A DNA stretch of 11,855 nt from an uncultured Collinsella sp. (GCA_937950415.1 CALFDL010000019.1:1-11855), one strand, 5' to 3'. Shown: positions 1-7,270, counted from the first letter of the stretch. Notes: generated from the sequence alone by a model not told the origin. Numbers and translations: made by a program.

Positions 1-414
1 GATGACGTCGATATTGGTCGCGGTGCCAAAGTCCACCACGATTGCCGGCGCGCCGTAGAAAGTTTCGGCCGCAACGGCGTTAGCGACGCGATCGGCGCCT
101 ACGGCCTGGGGACGCGCCGCGCGCAGCTTGGTCACCGCGGCCGTCTGCGGTCCGATGACGATGGCGTCCGCGGCAATGCGGTCGGCCACGGCGTGCCACT
201 CGCGCGAGAGCTGCGGCACCACGCCCGCAAAGGCGATCGCGTCGACCGCGTCGAGCGAAAGGCCGTACATCTTAAAGAAGCCCATCAGGCGCACATGGAT
301 CTCGTCGGCGGTATAGGAGCGGTCGGTGGGCATGCGCCACGACTGCACCAGCTCGTCTCCGTCAAACAGGCCCATGGCCGTCTGCGTGTTTCCCATATCG
401 ATAGCGAGCAGCAT
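1..414 (-). CDS. coaX: Type III pantothenate kinase, 5' part (runs off the left edge)
   Basis: Reading leftward from the ATG at 414-412, 138 codons remain open to the window edge. The protein should phosphorylate pantothenate to 4'-phosphopantothenate, the first step of coenzyme A synthesis, in the cytoplasm. The N-terminus has the family phosphate-binding motif D6-x-G-N-T10. G106-A-D-R109 carries the aspartate (D108) that matches the catalytic one in known CoaX enzymes. V127-D-F-G-T-A-T133 is the second ASKHA-fold phosphate loop. A full CoaX is about 255 residues, so roughly the first half is here. A GGGAG Shine-Dalgarno (complement of 420-424) lies 5 nt before the ATG and fixes the start. 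The gene is divergent from the tRNA gene to its right. The rest lies outside the window, so integrity cannot be judged. Confidence 0.93.
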   Translation of the reverse strand, partial: MLLAIDMGNTQTAMGLFDGDELVQSWRMPTDRSYTADEIHVRLMGFFKMYGLSLDAVDAIAFAGVVPQLSREWHAVADRIAADAIVIGPQTAAVTKLRAARPQAVGADRVANAVAAETFYGAPAIVVDFGTATNIDVI

Positions 415-459
415 GTCTACTCCCGGTGTCGGCATAAAAGGACGCGCACCATTGTATAC

Positions 460-475
460 GCGCCGTCGACGGCGC
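460..475. promoter_or_regulatory. 16-bp perfect palindrome upstream of coaX
   Basis: The 16 bases GCGCCGTCGACGGCGC read the same on both strands. On the coaX strand the palindrome sits directly upstream of TATACAAT (complement of 451-458), a possible -10 box, so it would lie in the promoter spacer. No convincing -35 is visible. It could be an operator or simply a GC-rich palindrome; its role is inferred from position only. Confidence 0.35.
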
Positions 476-550
476 TCGGCCGCGATTCGTTTACGGTGAT
501 AGGGGCTGAGGGGTTTAAATATGAAGGAATTATGCTCTACGAGATTTTCC

Positions 551-579
551 TTGCCGTTTACCGAACTCCCGCGTAATAT
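551..579 (+). promoter_or_regulatory. Putative sigma-70-type promoter of the tRNA gene
   Basis: TTGCCG (551-556) and TAATAT (574-579) are separated by 17 nt, the optimal distance for a housekeeping promoter. Transcription would start near 586, about 25 nt before the tRNA, leaving a short 5' leader for processing. Confidence 0.55.
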
Positions 580-610
580 TCTTTCTTGCGCACATGAGGC
601 GCCCAGACAT

Positions 611-687
611 TGCGGGGTGGAGCAGTCTGGTAGCTCGCCGGGCTCATAACCCGGAGGTCGTAGGTTCAAATCCTGCCCCCGCGACCA
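611..687 (+). tRNA. Initiator tRNA-fMet (anticodon CAT)
   Basis: A 77-nt cloverleaf folds with the layout of the E. coli initiator tRNA: acceptor strand TGCGGGG, D-arm GAGC/GCTC, anticodon stem CCGGG with loop CTCATAA and CCCGG, T-loop TTCAAAT, discriminator A and an encoded CCA. Three consecutive G:C pairs next to the anticodon loop are the hallmark that separates initiator from elongator tRNA-Met. Position 1 is U and faces G72, so the top of the acceptor stem has no Watson-Crick pair. This serves the initiator function, although the E. coli mismatch is C1-A72. The tRNA has its own promoter and terminator and is a single-gene unit. Confidence 0.97.
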
Positions 688-696
688 AGAACTTGC

Positions 697-727
697 AGCT
701 CGTCGGCCTAGCCGGCGAGCTTTTTGT
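697..727 (+). terminator. Rho-independent terminator of the tRNA gene
   Basis: An 11-bp stem (697-707 with 711-721, one G-T pair) with loop CTA is followed by a run of Ts (721-725). It starts 10 nt after the tRNA CCA end. Confidence 0.85.
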
Positions 728-774
728 TATTTCGGGACCGTGTTTTCGGTTCAATTCTCAGCCTCTCAAACAAA

Positions 775-1073
775 ATCTCGATCTGTAACATCTAGACCCG
801 ATTTGGGCGGCTTGGTGTTACAGATCGAGATATACCGGTGGGTTGGGTCGTGTTTGTCTAAATCTGTAACACGAGGGACGGTTTTTGCCGAGTAACCGTT
901 ACAGATTGAGATTTTCTAGCAGGCGGGTTTGGTTTGTCTCGATCTGTAACAGATAGGGGCCAAAAGTGGGCCTAGCTGTTACAGATCTAGATTGTTGAGG
1001 ATGGGCCGAGAGGAATGTCTCGATCTGTAACAGTAAGACCCGGTTTTGCCGCGTAACTGTTACAGATTGAGAT
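775..1073. repeat. Array of eight 16-bp repeats in alternating orientation (four tandem stem-loops)
   Basis: The consensus RTCTCGATCTGTAACA occurs in plus orientation at 775, 856, 936 and 1017, and inverted at 816, 897, 977 and 1058. Start-to-start steps are 41, 40, 41, 39, 41, 40 and 41 nt. Each plus/inverted pair encloses exactly 25 nt; pairs are separated by 23-24 nt. Each pair can fold into a 57-nt stem-loop, and each loop has a small GC helix around an A/T-rich centre (CCC/GGG, CGG/CCG, GGCC/GGCC, CGG/CCG). Unit 1 has a G-C arm pair that becomes A-T in unit 2 and G-T in unit 4. No unit ends in a real T-run, so these are not ordinary terminators. The array fills most of the 500-nt gap between the tRNA terminator and the next gene; no cas gene is near. 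Confidence 0.9.
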
Positions 1074-1144
1074 AAACCGGCGGGCAAACCGACGGGCCGC
1101 TCTGCCCCATCCACCTGCCGCCACCTGATATTCGCCGATTTCCG

Positions 1145-1174
1145 TTGTGCTGCTGTGCCTCCATGCCATATCCT
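1145..1174 (+). promoter_or_regulatory. Possible promoter of the flavin oxidoreductase gene
   Basis: TTGTGC (1145-1150) and TATCCT (1169-1174) are spaced by 18 nt, about 50 nt before the start codon at 1227. Each box matches the consensus in about four of six positions, so this is a weak call. Confidence 0.3.
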
Positions 1175-1226
1175 CTAGACAACTACGCGGCAACATCGCC
1201 GCCGCGCCTACAAGAGAGGAATGTCC

Positions 1227-3257
1227 ATGACCGCACCTGCATCCAAGCTGCTTCAGCCCATTACGGTTGGCCCCCTTGAGCTCAAAAACCGCATTATGTT
1301 TCCGCCGCTGACCACCGGCTACGAGGAGCGTGACGGCTCCATTGGCGAGCGCAGCCTGGCTTTTTACGAGCGCTTGGCCCGTGGCGGCGTGAGTTACATC
1401 GTCATCGGCGACGTTGCTCCCGTCATGACCGCAAGCCCCACGCCCAAGCTGGCGACCGACGCCCAAATCCCCACGTTTAAGGCCCTGGCCGATGCCGTCC
1501 ACAAGCACGGCGCCAAGGTCGCGCTGCAGCTGTTCCACCCCGAGTACGATGTGCCCGGTGTCGGCCGCATGGTCATGGGCTCCATGGCTGCCGCCAAGGC
1601 CGCGCAGGAGGCCAAGGCCGCCGGCGACGAGGAGACCTTTGCCGCCAAGATGGCCGAGTCCAACGAGATCCGCAACCAGGCCTACGCCAAGCTGCATCAC
1701 GACATGCAGCACTTTGTGAACGAGGCGAGCGTAGAGCAACTCACCCAGATCAAGGAGGCCATCGCTGCCTCGGCCGCTCGCGCGCAGCAGGCCGGCATTG
1801 ACGCCATCGAGGTCCACGGCGATCGCTTGGTGGGTTCGCTGTGCTCGGCCATCCTCAACAAGCGTACCGACGAGTACGGTGGCTCGTTCGAGAACCGCGT
1901 TCGCTATGCGCTGGAGGTCGTCGCCGCCATTAAGGAAGCCGCACCGCAGCTGATGGTGGAGTACAAGCTCCCCGTGATCATGGAGAACCCCGACGGCACG
2001 CCGCGCGGCAAGGGCGGCCTGCAGCCCGACGAGGCCTGCGAGTTCGCCAAGCTGCTCGAGGGCGCGGGCATCGATATGATCCAGGTCGCACAGGCCAACC
2101 ACACCGGCAACATGGGCGACACCATTCCGCCCATGGGCGCCATGCCCTACAACTGGACGCTGCCCGTGGCCGAGCGCGTCAAGGCCCTGGTTTCCGTGCC
2201 GGTGGCAACCGTCGGCCGCGTTGTCTCGGTCGAGGCCGGCGAGAAGATCTTGGAAGACGGTTCGGCCGATATCATCGCGTACGGCCGCTCGCTCATGTGC
2301 GACCCCGACATTGCGCTGAAGGCCGCCACGGGTGAGCCCATCCGCGAGTGCCTCAACTGCAACAAGGGCTGCGTCGACGCGATTCAAAACCGCAAGTACA
2401 TCTCGTGCGTGCTCAATGCCGAGAACGGCGACGAGGCGACCATCGCCATCAAGCCGGGCGAGGGCGACAAGAAGATTGCCGTGGTGGGCGGCGGCATCGC
2501 CGGCCTGGAGGCCGCGCGCGTGGCGGCCAAGCGCGGCTACGACGTGACCGTCTACGAGGCGAGCGATCATCTGGGCGGCCAGATTGTGCTGGCGGCTGCG
2601 CCTCCGCGCAAGGACGAGATTATGCGCTCGGTCGAGTACTACGAGAAGATTCTGCCCGGCCTGGGCGTGAAGGTTGAGCTCAACCATGCCGCTAGCCCCG
2701 CGGACCTCAACGCCGCCGACGCCGCGATTGTGGCCGTGGGCGCGCACGACGTGGTCATCCCCGTTCCGGGCGCCGACTCGGAGAAGGTCGTCTCGAGCTG
2801 GGACGTGCTGGCCGGCAAGGTGGAGCTCAGCGGCCGCGTCGCCGTCATTGGCGGCGGCCTGGTGGGCACCGAGACTGCCGAGTACCTGCTGCAACACGGC
2901 TGCGAGGTGGCGATCGTGGAGATGCTCGACAAGATTGCCGCAGGCGAGTCCGAGACCATTCTGCCGCTGATTATGAGCGACTTTGCCGAGCACAACGTGG
3001 AGCAGCATGTTAAGACCCGCCTGACCGCCATTACCGACGAAGGCGTGGAGGCTGTTCGCACCACCGAGGACGGCGCCGAGGAGCCGGTGAAGATCGCCTG
3101 CGATTACGTGGTGATGGCCGTGGGCTCCAAGGCCAACGCGTTTGACCTGGATGGCGTGACGGTGCCCGTGACCTGCGTGGGCGACTGCTCGGGCGAGCGC
3201 ACCGCCGACATTGCGAGCGCCATTCGCACGGCGTATCACGCGGCCAACGAGCTGTAG
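1227..3257 (+). CDS. FMN/[4Fe-4S]/FAD enoate reductase-like oxidoreductase (FadH/BaiH type)
   Basis: A 676-residue protein of the 2,4-dienoyl-CoA reductase / 2-enoate reductase family, cytoplasmic, expected to pass electrons from NAD(P)H via FAD and a [4Fe-4S] cluster to FMN and then to a C=C bond. Residues 1-370 form the Old Yellow Enzyme barrel (LELKNRIMFPPL near the start, R213-T-D-E-Y-G-G). The cluster ligands are C375, C378, C382 and C394. Residues 417-426 (VVGGGIAG) and 538-547 (VIGGGLVG) are the two dinucleotide-binding loops. Two oddities stand out: an Ala/Lys-rich insertion at about 108-170 after LFHPEYDVPG, and HGDRLVG (H197) where relatives have HxAHGYL, so the usual Tyr/His pair is not seen. 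An upstream ATG at 1221 abuts AGAGGA with no spacing; the ATG at 1227 is 6-7 nt from it and is preferred. The substrate cannot be read from sequence. It appears monocistronic. Confidence 0.88.
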   Translation: MTAPASKLLQPITVGPLELKNRIMFPPLTTGYEERDGSIGERSLAFYERLARGGVSYIVIGDVAPVMTASPTPKLATDAQIPTFKALADAVHKHGAKVALQLFHPEYDVPGVGRMVMGSMAAAKAAQEAKAAGDEETFAAKMAESNEIRNQAYAKLHHDMQHFVNEASVEQLTQIKEAIAASAARAQQAGIDAIEVHGDRLVGSLCSAILNKRTDEYGGSFENRVRYALEVVAAIKEAAPQLMVEYKLPVIMENPDGTPRGKGGLQPDEACEFAKLLEGAGIDMIQVAQANHTGNMGDTIPPMGAMPYNWTLPVAERVKALVSVPVATVGRVVSVEAGEKILEDGSADIIAYGRSLMCDPDIALKAATGEPIRECLNCNKGCVDAIQNRKYISCVLNAENGDEATIAIKPGEGDKKIAVVGGGIAGLEAARVAAKRGYDVTVYEASDHLGGQIVLAAAPPRKDEIMRSVEYYEKILPGLGVKVELNHAASPADLNAADAAIVAVGAHDVVIPVPGADSEKVVSSWDVLAGKVELSGRVAVIGGGLVGTETAEYLLQHGCEVAIVEMLDKIAAGESETILPLIMSDFAEHNVEQHVKTRLTAITDEGVEAVRTTEDGAEEPVKIACDYVVMAVGSKANAFDLDGVTVPVTCVGDCSGERTADIASAIRTAYHAANEL

Positions 3258-3273
3258 TTGAACATCGCGGCCA

Positions 3274-3303
3274 GGCGGGGCGGTAGCACGGATCCGCCTC
3301 GCC
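3274..3303 (+). other. GC-rich hairpin just after the oxidoreductase gene
   Basis: A 10-bp stem (3274-3283 with 3294-3303, one G-T pair) starts 16 nt after the stop codon and precedes the terminator. It has no T-run. It may protect the mRNA 3' end or form a tandem termination structure. Confidence 0.45.
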
Positions 3304-3332
3304 CGGCTGTGTCCCGTCGGGTGTCAACCGGT

Positions 3333-3368
3333 GCGGGGCCTGCAAGCGCAGCAGGTCCCGCCCTTTTT
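3333..3368 (+). terminator. Rho-independent terminator of the oxidoreductase gene
   Basis: An 11-bp stem (3333-3343 with 3351-3361, one G-T pair) with a 7-nt loop is followed by CC and five Ts (3364-3368). It lies about 75 nt after the stop codon. Confidence 0.85.
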
Positions 3369-3370
3369 GT

Positions 3371-3697
3371 TTTGCTCCGGTGGATGGCAATGCGCGGTAA
3401 TCATGAGGAGTGAGGACGTCTACTGCCTTGCAGATCACTCAAAAATATTGGGGGAGGGGTTAATAACTATATCCTCTATACCAAAGGACATAAAGAGATG
3501 CCAATTTTGTTGACAAGCGAATGACGATTAGCTGCGAGTCAGCTACCAGCGTAAATAATCGATAAAGAAATGTCGTAATTTGGTGCCAAATGCCCAGATA
3601 ACGCCGCGTCTATTTTAATTAACTGCTTTGAGCAAACAGTAAAATGCTACTATCTAACTTGCACGTAAGAAAGCAGATTAACGGTTAAGGCTAAGAA
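3371..3697. other. AT-richer intergenic region with two small palindromes
   Basis: This 327-nt gap is clearly richer in A/T than its surroundings. It holds TAGCTG-cgagt-CAGCTA (3529-3545) and ATTTGG-TG-CCAAAT (3578-3591), both perfect inverted repeats and possible operator sites for the HTH gene that follows. A consensus TTGACA is at 3510-3515 but no -10 box sits at the right distance. TTGAGC (3628-3633) with TATCTA (3651-3656, 17-nt spacer) is a weak promoter candidate. No convincing gene is seen. Confidence 0.4.
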
Positions 3698-4102
3698 GTG
3701 GCAGGTATGTCGGAAGCAACTAGGACTCGCACGCATGCGCCCGAGGTTAGGCAGCGCGCCGTCGAGATCCTCCAAGAGGGGGTCGGCCATCGCGCCCTCG
3801 CCGCGGAGCTTGGCATTCCCCAGGCCACGGCTCGTCAGTGGGCCCGCGCGTATGCCGTAGGCGGTGCCGACGCCGTTCTCAACGCCGGTTCGCATCATCA
3901 CACCTATTCGTACGAAGTTAAGCTCGCCGTGGTCAAGGACCGCTTGGAAAACGGCTTAACGGTTCGCGAGGCCATGATCAAGCACAAGATTCCCAGCGAG
4001 TCTTCGGTCAAGGCTTGGTGCCGTCAGTACCGCGAGAGCGGTGAGTCCGCACTGGTCGATAAGCCGCGCGGTCGCAAGCCGCGCGTTAAAAAGACGGAAT
4101 AG
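3698..4102 (+). CDS. Stand-alone double helix-turn-helix protein, IS3/IS150 OrfA-like
   Basis: A 134-residue basic protein, probably DNA-binding. It contains two related helix-turn-helix segments: residues 15-60 (ALAAELGIPQATARQWARAY) and about 70-118 (EAMIKHKIPSESSVKAWCRQ), ending in a basic KPRGRKPRVKK tail. This tandem arrangement is that of the N-terminal half of IS150/IS3-type OrfA transposase proteins, which normally continue into a coiled coil and are followed by an OrfB integrase. Here the protein stops before the coiled coil, no OrfB follows, and a terminator begins 13 nt after the stop. It may be a domesticated regulator or an IS remnant. The start is GTG at 3698 (AAGG 7 nt upstream); ATG at 3707 is an alternative with AAGAAG 8 nt upstream. 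A role in controlling the hydrogenase operon downstream is possible from position only. Confidence 0.72.
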   Translation: MAGMSEATRTRTHAPEVRQRAVEILQEGVGHRALAAELGIPQATARQWARAYAVGGADAVLNAGSHHHTYSYEVKLAVVKDRLENGLTVREAMIKHKIPSESSVKAWCRQYRESGESALVDKPRGRKPRVKKTE

Positions 4103-4114
4103 CAAACGGGATGG

Positions 4115-4137
4115 TGCGCCCACAGGGGCGCATTTTT
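4115..4137 (+). terminator. Rho-independent terminator of the HTH gene
   Basis: TGCGCCC (4115-4121) pairs with GGGCGCA (4126-4132) around a 4-nt loop, followed by TTTTT (4133-4137). It separates the HTH gene from the hydrogenase operon. Confidence 0.88.
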
Positions 4138-4300
4138 CTTGCCGCGCCAACTTTTTGGACCGGCGCGAGCCTGTCGGGACATCCTCCAAAGTGGCCAATA
4201 AACTGCGCGCAGTGGCCCGCGCGCCTGTCGCTGCGATAGGGGAGCGTCGCCCCGCTGCTCCAAAGCGGACGTGCCCTTACCCCGTACGCCTAAAACTCCC

Positions 4301-4347
4301 CAGTTGACCGAAACCCCGCCGCCGCTACTCCTCAACTGAGCTATAAC
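4301..4347 (+). promoter_or_regulatory. Candidate control region of the hydrogenase operon
   Basis: CAGTTGA (4301-4307) and TCAACTG (4332-4338) form a spaced inverted repeat with centres 31 bp apart, about three helical turns. TATAAC (4342-4347) is a good -10 box but has no recognisable -35. The inverted repeat covers roughly -47 to -10 relative to a start implied by that box. This would suit an activator or repressor site. The remaining 4138-4300 stretch shows no gene. Confidence 0.35.
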
Positions 4348-4387
4348 GTTAAACAATTGCAGCGTTTTTGCATGGGGGAGTGATGGT

Positions 4388-7270
4388 ATGACGCTACTGT
4401 ATTTCCTTACCCTGTTTCCGCTGGTACCGGCGTTGGGCATGCTGCTCGCGCGCGGTGACCGCGCCCGCGATGCGGTAGGGCTTGTAGGCTCCGGCATTAT
4501 TATGGCGGTGACAGTTGTAGTCGCCGTCATGTTTTTTGGCACGGGTCCGCAGAGCTTTGAGGTCGCCCCCGGCACCTCGCATGTGCTCTCGATCATCAGC
4601 TCCGTCATCGACGTAATTCTGTGCGCCGTCATCCTGTACAACGCGTTCAAATATAGGAACGCGCTTACCGGTGTGCTCGGCGTGGCGCAGCTGGTGGGTT
4701 CGGTTGCCTTCGCTGCCATGACGCTGCCCGCGGCCGAGGTTGTCACCGCCACGCCGATCTACCTGGATTACATGAGTGTGATCATGGTGCTTGCCGTCGG
4801 CATCGTCGGCAGCCTTATCTGCGTGTACGCCCTGGGCTACATGAAGGACTTCCAGGCCCATGACGAGCACGAGGCCGCGCTGCGCGGGCAGACCGCGCCC
4901 GACCGTCGCCCGCAGTTCCTGGCGCTTATGTTCCTGTTCCTCTCGGCCATGTTCGTCATCGTGACAAGCGACAACCTTGAGTGGCTGTTCTGCGGCTGGG
5001 AAATCACCACCGTGTGCTCGTTCCTCATGATTGGCTACACGCGCACGCCCGAGGCCATCAAGAACGCCTTCACCCAGATCGTCCTCAACATGCTGGGCGG
5101 CATCGCGTTTTTGGCCGGACTCATGTACCTGCACGTTAACGGCATGCCGCTGACCATCTCGGGCATGATCGAGCTTTCCGGCACCGGAACCGCGCAGTCC
5201 GCGCTGCTGGTGATGCCGGTCATCCTGTTGTCGCTCGCCGCACTCACCAAGGCCGCACAGATGCCGTTCCACACTTGGCTGTTGGGTGCCATGGTTGCCC
5301 CCACGCCCACGAGCGCCCTGCTGCACTCGTCAACCATGGTCAAAGCCGGCGTGTTCCTGATGGTCAAGCTGAGCCCGCTCTATGCCATCTATCCCGTGAC
5401 TGGCTTTATGGTCACGAGTGTGGGTGCCATCACGTTTTTGCTCGCTGCCCTCATGGCCATCTCGCAGAGCAACGCCAAACGCGTGCTCGCGTACTCCACC
5501 ATTTCCAACTTGGGCCTTATCAGCGCCTGCCTGGGCGTCGGCGCGCCCGAGGCCGTGTGGGCCGCGATCTTCCTGATCCTGTTCCACACGGTGGCCAAGT
5601 CGCTGCTGTTCCTGTGCGTGGGCACGGCCGAGCATCATATCGGCAGCCGCAATATCGAGGACATGGACGGTATGTTCAGCCGCATGCCGCACCTGACGCG
5701 TCTGATGATGCTGGGCATTATGGGCATGTTCGTGGCGCCGTTTGGCATGCTCGTGTCCAAGTGGGGCGCCCTGGTGGCGTTTGCGCAGACCGGCAACGTG
5801 CTCATGATCATGGTGCTTGCCTTTGGCTCGGCCGCGACGTTCTTCTTCTGGGGTAAGTGGCTCGCCAAGCTTTCGGGCGTCGACCCCACGGCCCAAAACG
5901 TCGAGGTCAATGTCCATAAGACCGAATGGATGGCGCTCAACACCATCGCCGCGCTGCTGATTCTGTGCTGCGTGGCGTTCCCGGTTATCTCGAGCGGTCT
6001 GGTGTCGCCTTACTTGGCCATGGTGTTTGGCCGCGTGCCGTACGTTATTGGCAAGGACGCCATGTACCTGATGGTGGTTATCGTGGCGTTTATCGCCGTG
6101 GTGCTGCTGACTTCATTCCGCGTGAGCAACAAACCGCACGTAAACGTATATCTTTCGGGTGTGGGAACCGACAATTACCGCCATTTCCGCGGCTCGATGG
6201 GACACGAGGTGAAGGCCGAAAAGCGCAATTGGTACTCGGAGGACGCCCTTGGCGAGAAGCGTATTGGCCCTGCGGGTAGCGTCGTGTGCTGCAGCATTAT
6301 CTTGTTTGCGCTGCTGTGTTGCGCGTGGATTGGGCCCGAGCGGCTTGCCATGAGCGCACCCTCGGTGCTGCGCGGCAAGTATTTTGAAGGTTCGGGCGTC
6401 GTGGGCATTTTTATTGGCACCGTGGCGTTTGCCTTGCTGGCGCCGCTTGTGGGCGGTCTGATCGACGGTCTTGACCGTAAGCTTTCGGCCCGCATGCAGG
6501 GCCGTGTGGGTCCGCGCCTGCTGCAGCCCTTCTACGACGTTGCCAAGCTGCTGCGCAAGGCCCCTGCCAGCGTAAACACCATGGACGATACCTACATGGC
6601 GTGCGCGCTCATCTTTACCGTGGTGGGCGGCGGCATCTTTGTGTCGGGTTCCAACACGATGTTGTGCTCCTTTATGGTGACGCTCGCCGCGATCTTTGTG
6701 GTGCTGGCGTCCGCCTCGACGCAAAGCCCGTTTGCCCAGGTCGGCGCCGACCGCGAGCTGCTGCAGGTTATGAGCTACGAGCCCGCCGTTCTGCTGATGA
6801 GCGTGGGCCTGTATCTTGCCACCGATAGCTTTGATTCCATCGCCGTGACGGGGCAGTCGGCCCCCATCATCGTGTACAGCGCGCCCATTTTTCTCGCGCT
6901 GCTCGCGGTACTCACCATCAAGCTGCGCAAGTCGCCGTTTGACCTTTCGTACTCGCATCACGCGCATCAGGAGATCGTCCAGGGCGTCGCCACCGAGATG
7001 AGCGGCGGTACGCTGGCCAAGATGACCCTCATGCACTGGTGTGAGACCGTGCTGTTTTTGATGTGGGTGGGCATGTTCTTTGTTTGGGACAACCCGGTGA
7101 GCTGGGTGGTCGCCCTGGTCGTGATGGTCGCGACGTATTTTGTCGAGGTACTGATCGATAACACCTTCGCCCGTAGCACCTGGCGCAGCTGCTTTAAGCT
7201 CGGATGGGGCGTGGCGCTGGTGTTTGGCCTACTCAACCTTATGCCCATCCTCGTCGACGTGTTTATTTAG
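4388..7270 (+). CDS. echA-echB: Fused EchA-EchB membrane subunit of group 4 [NiFe] hydrogenase
   Basis: A 960-residue polytopic membrane protein joining two subunits that are normally separate. Residues 1 to about 655 are the EchA/NuoL/MrpD-type ion-pumping subunit: E205 in the WLFCGWEITTVCSFLMIG helix, K288 in TKAAQMPFHTW, the group 4 signature APTPTSALLHSSTMVKAGVF, and K458 in MLVSKWGAL match the conserved charged residues of the proton path. Residues about 670-960 are the EchB/HycD/NuoH-type anchor: DRKLSARMQGRVGPRLLQPF near 697-716 and KSPFDLSYSHHAHQEIVQG at 848-866. There is no stop or frameshift at the join, which falls in a short loop between membrane segments. GGGGGAG (4374-4380) lies 7 nt before the ATG. 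It is the first gene of the operon, and echC follows after 12 nt. The protein should couple H2 evolution to ion translocation. Confidence 0.92.
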   Translation: MTLLYFLTLFPLVPALGMLLARGDRARDAVGLVGSGIIMAVTVVVAVMFFGTGPQSFEVAPGTSHVLSIISSVIDVILCAVILYNAFKYRNALTGVLGVAQLVGSVAFAAMTLPAAEVVTATPIYLDYMSVIMVLAVGIVGSLICVYALGYMKDFQAHDEHEAALRGQTAPDRRPQFLALMFLFLSAMFVIVTSDNLEWLFCGWEITTVCSFLMIGYTRTPEAIKNAFTQIVLNMLGGIAFLAGLMYLHVNGMPLTISGMIELSGTGTAQSALLVMPVILLSLAALTKAAQMPFHTWLLGAMVAPTPTSALLHSSTMVKAGVFLMVKLSPLYAIYPVTGFMVTSVGAITFLLAALMAISQSNAKRVLAYSTISNLGLISACLGVGAPEAVWAAIFLILFHTVAKSLLFLCVGTAEHHIGSRNIEDMDGMFSRMPHLTRLMMLGIMGMFVAPFGMLVSKWGALVAFAQTGNVLMIMVLAFGSAATFFFWGKWLAKLSGVDPTAQNVEVNVHKTEWMALNTIAALLILCCVAFPVISSGLVSPYLAMVFGRVPYVIGKDAMYLMVVIVAFIAVVLLTSFRVSNKPHVNVYLSGVGTDNYRHFRGSMGHEVKAEKRNWYSEDALGEKRIGPAGSVVCCSIILFALLCCAWIGPERLAMSAPSVLRGKYFEGSGVVGIFIGTVAFALLAPLVGGLIDGLDRKLSARMQGRVGPRLLQPFYDVAKLLRKAPASVNTMDDTYMACALIFTVVGGGIFVSGSNTMLCSFMVTLAAIFVVLASASTQSPFAQVGADRELLQVMSYEPAVLLMSVGLYLATDSFDSIAVTGQSAPIIVYSAPIFLALLAVLTIKLRKSPFDLSYSHHAHQEIVQGVATEMSGGTLAKMTLMHWCETVLFLMWVGMFFVWDNPVSWVVALVVMVATYFVEVLIDNTFARSTWRSCFKLGWGVALVFGLLNLMPILVDVFI

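Noticed and set aside
594..788. 64-codon plus-strand frame
   Set aside because: It overlaps the tRNA gene and its terminator.
775..1073. CRISPR array
   Set aside because: Repeats alternate in orientation, are only 16 bp, pair into stem-loops with their neighbours, and no cas gene or leader is visible.
899..1114. 71-codon minus-strand frame with repeated LLQIET
   Set aside because: The repeated peptide is just the translation of the 16-bp DNA repeats. It has no ribosome binding site and spans the non-coding array.
987..3239. 750-codon open frame on the minus strand
   Set aside because: It lies antisense to the well-supported flavin oxidoreductase. Its His/Leu/Gly/Ala-rich translation has no recognisable motif and is a typical shadow of a GC-rich gene.
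3403..3513. Small plus-strand ORF (36 codons) in the AT-rich gap
   Set aside because: There is no ribosome binding site and no recognisable motif.
3510..3515. Consensus -35 box TTGACA
   Set aside because: No -10-like sequence is found 16-18 nt downstream, so a promoter here cannot be supported.
3698..4102. Complete IS3-family insertion sequence
   Set aside because: There is no OrfB, no frameshift signal and no terminal inverted repeats, and a terminator follows at once.
6113..7036. 307-codon minus-strand frame
   Set aside because: It is antisense to the EchA-EchB fusion and shows the same His/Ala/Gln-rich shadow composition.
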